Shown: piece after piece, positions 6,294 to 10,688 of the stretch
Layout of the letters: the number at the start of each line of letters is the position of its first letter
How positions within the stretch are numbered: the stretch's first letter is position 1
Source: Micrococcaceae bacterium UBA6021
GTDB taxonomy: Bacteria > Actinomycetota > Actinomycetes > Actinomycetales > Micrococcaceae
Assembly (NCBI GenBank): GCA_002427975.1
Contig: DIZT01000022.1
Coordinates: 4,461-15,148, forward strand
Reading direction: 5' to 3'
Length of the DNA stretch: 10,688 nucleotides
The notes under the pieces: model-generated
Told to the model about the DNA's origin: nothing
What the model saw: the letters and a program-made list of their open reading frames with translations, nothing else
Database searches by the model: none
Program-made: the position numbers and the translations under genes

Positions 6294-7366
6294 AGATTGT
6301 CATCGATGCACGATTCACCAGGACCGACCACCACGACGGCATCAGCCGCTACGGGGCCAGCCTCATCGCCGCAACGGCGAAGGTGGCCGACGTCTCCATG
6401 CTCATCAGCGACACCCGGCAACTGGCCCTGCTCCCGGATGTGCCGTACACGATGATCAACAGCCCGCTGTCCCCGCTGGAACTCTTTGTTGCCCGCAGGG
6501 TCAATCCGCTGGGAGCCGACGTCGTGGTGTGCCCGATGCAGACCATGGGCAGCTGGGGGCGCAAGTACGGCCTTGTGCTGACCCTGCACGACCTCATCTA
6601 CTACGAGCACCCCGCTCCCCCGGGATTCCTGCCGGCACCCGTGCGAATCCTGTGGCGGCTCTACCACAAGGCGTTCTGGCCGCAGCGCGTCCTCCTCAAC
6701 CGGGCGGACACCGTGGCCACCATCAGCCGGACCACCGAGGCCCTGATGGCCAAGTACCGGCTGACCAAACGGCCCGTGCGGATCATCAGCAACGCACCCC
6801 AGCCGGCACAGGAACCGCGGGATCCTGCCGCCGGGGCGGACCATTCCCTGGTGTATATGGGCTCGTTTATGCCCTATAAGGACGTGGAAACAATGGTGGC
6901 CGGAATGGCCGGACTGCCTGATTTCACCCTGCATCTGCTAAGCAGGATCACCCCTGAGCGCCGGGCTGAGCTGGAGATCATGGTGCCGCCTGGCGCCAAG
7001 GTGGTCTTCCACAACGGGGTCACCGACGACGAATATGCCGTCCTGCTCAAGCGCGCCACCGCATTGGTGAGTCTCTCCCGCGCCGAGGGTTACGGTCTGC
7101 CCCTGGTGGAAGCCATGGCCCTGGGCACCCCCGTGATCGCCAGCGATATTCCCATCTTCCGCGAGGTGGGCGGCGACGCGGCGTCCTACGTTGATCCCGC
7201 CTCCCCCACGGACTTTGCCGCGGCCGTGCAGAAACTGCGCGACACGGCCCACTGGCAGAATGTTTCGCGCCGCTCCGTGGCGCGCGCACAGGAGTTCAGC
7301 TGGGATGAATCCGCGCAGCAATTGGTGGACGTGGCCCGCGACATCATGGCGCGGCGCAGCCGGTAG
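6290..7366 (+). CDS. Glycosyltransferase, GT4-like (GT-B fold)
   Basis: A 358-residue glycosyltransferase of the GT-B fold, expected to move a sugar from a nucleotide- or lipid-linked donor to an unknown acceptor at the cytoplasmic side of the membrane. The N-terminus MKIVIDARFTR followed by DGISRYGASL (16-25) is typical of the acceptor domain. LVYMGSFMPYKDVETMV (about 187-203) marks the start of the donor domain. EGYGLPLVEAMALGTPVIAS (from 266) carries the E-x7-E motif, E266 and E274, of GT4 retaining enzymes. No membrane span is visible. It starts with GTG in a 4-nt GTGA overlap with the hydrolase stop, preceded by AAGGA at 6276-6280 (9 nt), so translation of the two is probably coupled. 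It ends the plus-strand run and converges on priA with 21 bp between them. There are no neighbouring polysaccharide genes to hint at the acceptor. Confidence 0.92.
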   Translation: MKIVIDARFTRTDHHDGISRYGASLIAATAKVADVSMLISDTRQLALLPDVPYTMINSPLSPLELFVARRVNPLGADVVVCPMQTMGSWGRKYGLVLTLHDLIYYEHPAPPGFLPAPVRILWRLYHKAFWPQRVLLNRADTVATISRTTEALMAKYRLTKRPVRIISNAPQPAQEPRDPAAGADHSLVYMGSFMPYKDVETMVAGMAGLPDFTLHLLSRITPERRAELEIMVPPGAKVVFHNGVTDDEYAVLLKRATALVSLSRAEGYGLPLVEAMALGTPVIASDIPIFREVGGDAASYVDPASPTDFAAAVQKLRDTAHWQNVSRRSVARAQEFSWDESAQQLVDVARDIMARRSR

Positions 7367-7387
7367 CCGACGCCACCGTAGGAAACG

Positions 7388-9535
7388 TTAGAGGACGTCC
7401 ACTCCGTCCAGCCTGACCTGCACCGGTTCGGAGCTTCGCTTGGCAGCCATTGCGGCTTTGGTGGCGCGCAGTACGCGGGTGACCGCGCCTGCCTGCCCGT
7501 ACGGGAAGAACAGCAGGGTCCGGGCGTCCTCACCGGCGGCCGCGGCGGGCGGGCCGGTGAGCACCAGCGGCGCCGGCCCCGCGGTCCGCAGCGTCACGCC
7601 GGCCGTCGCCAGCTCCTTCTCGACGGTCCCGGAAAAATGTACGACGGCGCCCCGGGGGCCGGTGATCGAGGCAATCCTGACTGCCGGCGGCAGCTGGAGT
7701 TCCATCCGGAGTTCGAGCTCACGCCGGGCGTACCCGGCCGGGTCCCACCGCAGCAACGCGCCAACAGCTACGCTCTCCGTCGCGGTGATGACCACCAGTC
7801 CGCCGTCGGACGCCGGACGCACCAAAGCTGCGGCGTTGAACCAGCGGCGCACGGTGTCTTCCCCGGCGCGGAGATTCTCCCGGCGCAGCAGGGAGTCGCC
7901 GTCGAGCAGCAGGGCCGCAGCGTAACCGCCCTCCGCTACGGGCTCGGCGCCGACGGTGGCCACCACCAGGGCTTTGGCGCTGCCAACGCCGGCCTTGACG
8001 TTACCCCCCGAGGACGTAATGACGGGTTTTCCGGGGAATGCCCGGCCCAGCTCTTCGGCTGTCCGCAGGACTCCGGTGGCGCCCTTGCGGAGTTTGCGTC
8101 CAGTGCAGTGGGCACACTGCCACTCCGGTGCCGGCGTGGAACACCAGCGGCACTGCGGGACCGCAGAGCTGCCGCTGGCTCCCGCCAGGGCAAGGGGGCC
8201 CTGGCAGGCCTGGCACCGGGCAGGTTCGCGGCAGGTCTCACAGACGAGCGACGGGGCGTAGCCGGCGCGGGCCACCTGCACCAGGACAGGCCCACGTTCC
8301 AGCCCGTCCTTGGCGGCGCGCCAGGCAGCACCGGGAAGCCGCGCCACCAGGGCGAGGGGGTCGCGTTCCTGTTCGAAGCTGTCCGCAGTGTTCAGCACCC
8401 GGGGCACAGTCCGTCGTGCGAACGCCCGATCGGCCTCGACGGGCATGGCCCAGCCGGCCTCCACCAGCCGCTGGAGTTCCGTGCTCCTGGAATGACCCGC
8501 CATCAGGCAGGCGGTGCCTTCCTGGTCCGCTCGCAGCAACAGGACGTCGCGGCTATGGGCGTACGGGGCACGCTGTTCGATGTGAAGGTCATCGCCGTCA
8601 TCCCAGCAGGCAACAAGACCCAGATCCCGGACCGGGGCAAATGCTGCAGAACGCGTGCCGATGGCAACGCGTGCGGACCCGGCCAGGAGGCGCAGGAAAT
8701 TCCGGTAGCGGGGCGTGGGCCCGTCATCGGCGCTCAGGCGGGCAATATCATCGGCGGGCAGCACCGCCAGGAGCGCCTTTTCCAGCTGGTCCAGGTCCCT
8801 GTAGTCCGGCACCACCACCACGGCGCCGCGGCCGGAGGCACGGACTGCTGCCACGGCCGTTGCCAGCAGGTGCGGCCATGCTGCCGGGCCGAATCCCTGG
8901 AGTGGGTTGAAGACCGCCCGTGGAGATCCGCCGTCCCGCAGGTGGCGGACAAATGCCGGGCCGTTACGGTACCCGGCCCAGGGGGTCTCCGGATCTGCGA
9001 CATCAGTGGCCGTAGCGGCCCCGGTGCCGGGTGCGGTGGTGGCATGCGCGCCGGTAACGGCCTCGGCGGCGGCTGCGGCTGCGGCTGCTAGGAACTCTTT
9101 CTCCAGCCTGGCCACGCGGGGCGGAACCGCGACGCGAAGCACGTCACTGACTGTGCCCGCGTACCGGGCCGCGACGGCGGACACCAGATCCCGCACAGGC
9201 GGCGTAAGGACAGCTACCGGGGAGATGACTTTCTGCAGGGGCACCAAGGTGTGGCCGGCGTCGGACTCTGCAGTCCGTTCAATGATGAACCCGGACAGTT
9301 CCTGGCCGTTGAACCGGACCTTGACCCGGACGCCTGCCTGCGCTGCCTCATCCAGCTCAGCGGGCACGCTGTAATCAAAGGGACGGTCCAGGTGTGGCAA
9401 GGGTGTCTCCACGAGGACCCTTGCCACCGGCAGGCGGCCGGCCAGCGGCGGCCCGGCCAGCGGCGCGCGCACCGGGAACCCTTGAAGCAGTGACAACTGG
9501 ACGGCGCCGGGACGGGCAGCCTCGTCAGGGACCAT
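7388..9535 (-). CDS. priA: Primosomal protein N' (PriA), ATPase-deficient actinobacterial form
   Basis: Replication-restart protein that recognises stalled or collapsed forks, here in the form found in actinobacteria. The 715-residue product keeps the N-terminal 3'-DNA-binding domain (ARVLVETPLPHLDRPFDYSVP, about 38-58). It also keeps two zinc-binding cysteine clusters with eight Cys (432, 435, 441, 444, 462, 465, 474, 477). The helicase core is degenerate. At about 208-219, where Walker A GxGKT would lie, it reads FNPLQGFGPAAW. At 311-316, where the DEEH Walker B box would lie, it reads WDDGDD. It is therefore unlikely to hydrolyse ATP or unwind DNA. A low-complexity Ala tract occurs at 149-158. 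The ATG at 9533-9535 was chosen because it is 11 nt after the metK stop; a GTG at 9598 in the same frame would overlap metK by about 50 nt. Neither start has a strong ribosome binding site. Confidence 0.93.
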   Translation of the reverse strand: MVPDEAARPGAVQLSLLQGFPVRAPLAGPPLAGRLPVARVLVETPLPHLDRPFDYSVPAELDEAAQAGVRVKVRFNGQELSGFIIERTAESDAGHTLVPLQKVISPVAVLTPPVRDLVSAVAARYAGTVSDVLRVAVPPRVARLEKEFLAAAAAAAAEAVTGAHATTAPGTGAATATDVADPETPWAGYRNGPAFVRHLRDGGSPRAVFNPLQGFGPAAWPHLLATAVAAVRASGRGAVVVVPDYRDLDQLEKALLAVLPADDIARLSADDGPTPRYRNFLRLLAGSARVAIGTRSAAFAPVRDLGLVACWDDGDDLHIEQRAPYAHSRDVLLLRADQEGTACLMAGHSRSTELQRLVEAGWAMPVEADRAFARRTVPRVLNTADSFEQERDPLALVARLPGAAWRAAKDGLERGPVLVQVARAGYAPSLVCETCREPARCQACQGPLALAGASGSSAVPQCRWCSTPAPEWQCAHCTGRKLRKGATGVLRTAEELGRAFPGKPVITSSGGNVKAGVGSAKALVVATVGAEPVAEGGYAAALLLDGDSLLRRENLRAGEDTVRRWFNAAALVRPASDGGLVVITATESVAVGALLRWDPAGYARRELELRMELQLPPAVRIASITGPRGAVVHFSGTVEKELATAGVTLRTAGPAPLVLTGPPAAAAGEDARTLLFFPYGQAGAVTRVLRATKAAMAAKRSSEPVQVRLDGVDVL
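9071..9088 (-). repeat. Three tandem GGCTGC hexamers coding poly-alanine in priA
   Basis: GGCTGC is repeated three times without interruption on the plus strand, preceded by GGCGGC units. On the minus strand it codes consecutive Ala residues within an eight-Ala run (about residues 150-157), between the DNA-binding domain and the degenerate helicase core. Such hexamer tracts are prone to length change, but the unit of 6 keeps the frame. Confidence 0.75.
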
Positions 9536-9546
9536 GGCGGGCCGGC

Positions 9547-10688
9547 CTACGCGTTGAAGAAGGCCTTCAGGTCTTCCACCCGGTCCAGGCGCTCCCACGT
9601 GAAGTCAGGATCGTCACGGCCGAAGTGTCCGTGCGCGGCGGTCTTGGCGTAGATAGGACGCTTGAGGTCCAGGGCATCGATGATGGCACGCGGGCGGAGG
9701 TCGAAGATCTCAGCGATGGCCGCGCTGATCCGGGCCGGGTCCACCGTTTCCGTGCCGAAGGTTTCAACGTACGTGCCCACGGGACGGGCCTGGCCGATGG
9801 CGTAGGCAATCTGGATCTCGGCACGCTTTGCCAGTCCGGCAGCCACAACGTTCTTGGCAACCCAGCGCATCGCGTAGGCAGCGGAACGGTCCACCTTGGA
9901 CGGGTCCTTGCCCGAGAAGGCGCCGCCCCCGTGGCGGGCCATGCCTCCATAGGTGTCCACAATGATTTTGCGTCCGGTCAGGCCGGCGTCACCGACGGGT
10001 CCGCCGATGACAAACTCGCCGGCCGGGTTCAGGATGTTGGCAGCCCGGGAGATGTCCAGGTTGGCTGCAGCCAACACGGGCTCAATCACAAACGAGGCGA
10101 GGTCGGCGCGCAGCCGGTCAAGGCTGGTTCCTTCCGCGTGCTGGCTGGAGATGACTACGGTTTCCACCGAAACCGGCACGTCCTTGTCATAGCCGATGGT
10201 GACCTGGGTCTTGCCGTCGGGGCGGAGGTAGGACAGCTCGCCGGACTTACGCACCACGGTGAGTCGTTCGGACAGGCGGTGCGCGAGCCAGATCGGGACC
10301 GGCATGTAGGACGGTGTTTCGTCGCTGGCGTATCCGAACATCAGGCCCTGGTCGCCGGCGCCCTGGAGGTCGTAGTCGTCCACCTGGCGGCCTTCGCGGG
10401 CTTCGAGGGAGTTGAAGACGCCGCCGGCGATGTCGTTGGACTGCTGGCCGATGGAGACGGACACGCCGCAGCGCGCGCCGTCAAAGCCATTCGCCGAGGA
10501 GTCGTAGCCGATGCCCAGGATGGTCTCCCGGACGATCTGCGGGATTTCGACGTAGGCGTCGGTGGTGACCTCGCCGGCAACATGGACCAGGCCGGTGGTG
10601 GCCATGGTCTCCACAGCCACGCGGGACTCGGGGTCGGCCGCGAGCAGTGCATCCAGGATGGCGTCACTGATCTGGTCGCAGATCTTGT
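9547..10688 (-). CDS. metK: S-adenosylmethionine synthetase (partial, N-terminus outside window)
   Basis: Makes S-adenosylmethionine from methionine and ATP, releasing phosphate and pyrophosphate, in the cytoplasm. The visible 379 residues run from [15 protein letters not shown], just after the conserved GHPD box, to the C-terminus. By comparison with the Escherichia coli enzyme about 17-20 residues are missing. The signature [25 protein letters not shown] and the P-loop-like [19 protein letters not shown] are all present and in order, and the C-terminus [14 protein letters not shown] is normal. The ATG often proposed inside this frame (at 10620 on, as GTG) is not the true start, because conserved family sequence continues upstream to the window edge. 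The stop at 9547-9549 is followed 11 nt later by priA on the same strand, so the two are probably co-transcribed. This closeness is common in actinobacteria. Confidence 0.98.
   Translation of the reverse strand, partial: KICDQISDAILDALLAADPESRVAVETMATTGLVHVAGEVTTDAYVEIPQIVRETILGIGYDSSANGFDGARCGVSVSIGQQSNDIAGGVFNSLEAREGRQVDDYDLQGAGDQGLMFGYASDETPSYMPVPIWLAHRLSERLTVVRKSGELSYLRPDGKTQVTIGYDKDVPVSVETVVISSQHAEGTSLDRLRADLASFVIEPVLAAANLDISRAANILNPAGEFVIGGPVGDAGLTGRKIIVDTYGGMARHGGGAFSGKDPSKVDRSAAYAMRWVAKNVVAAGLAKRAEIQIAYAIGQARPVGTYVETFGTETVDPARISAAIAEIFDLRPRAIIDALDLKRPIYAKTAAHGHFGRDDPDFTWERLDRVEDLKAFFNA

Noticed and set aside
7637..9091. Open frame of 484 codons on the plus strand opposite priA
   Set aside because: It lies wholly antisense to a clear priA gene. 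The translation is low in hydrophobic cores, rich in Gly/Arg/Gln and shows no domain, as expected of a shadow frame in GC-rich DNA.
9536..9598. Longer PriA starting with GTG at 9598
   Set aside because: It would overlap metK by about 50 nt, and the added residues translate the end of metK in another frame with no PriA likeness.

Overview
The window is GC-rich and densely coded, and looks like a chromosomal segment of a high-GC Gram-positive actinobacterium, most likely Arthrobacter or a near relative (Pseudarthrobacter/Paenarthrobacter). The evidence is the GC-rich codon use, a PriA that has lost its ATPase motifs as in other actinobacteria, GTG and TTG starts, and the close metK-priA pairing. 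The genus is an inference from protein character, not a database match.

Left part (1-3497): a glycerol utilisation cluster read on the minus strand in the order glpD (FAD glycerol-3-phosphate dehydrogenase), glpF (aquaglyceroporin) and glpK (glycerol kinase, cut by the left edge). Together these take up glycerol, phosphorylate it and oxidise glycerol 3-phosphate to dihydroxyacetone phosphate. A SorC/DeoR-type sugar-binding regulator (3498-4472) is transcribed divergently from glpD. The glpD upstream region holds a plausible sigma-A-type promoter. A 24-25 bp AT-rich element in it recurs almost unchanged in front of glpK, making it a candidate operator for the regulator.

Middle (4483-7366): directly behind the regulator, on the plus strand, lie an aldo/keto reductase, an alpha/beta hydrolase and a family-4-like glycosyltransferase. 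They are tightly packed (gaps of 10 and 11 nt, then a 4-nt GTGA overlap). Each family is clear from motifs, but substrates and a joint pathway are not. The reductase may have its own leaderless promoter.

Right part (7388-10688): minus-strand metK (S-adenosylmethionine synthetase, cut by the right edge) followed 11 nt later by priA. This housekeeping pair converges on the glycosyltransferase with a 21 bp gap in which I see no terminator.

I found no RNA genes, insertion sequences, CRISPR arrays, phage genes or attachment sites. The least ordinary content is the regulatory layout of the glycerol cluster. I see no convincing previously undescribed multi-gene system.
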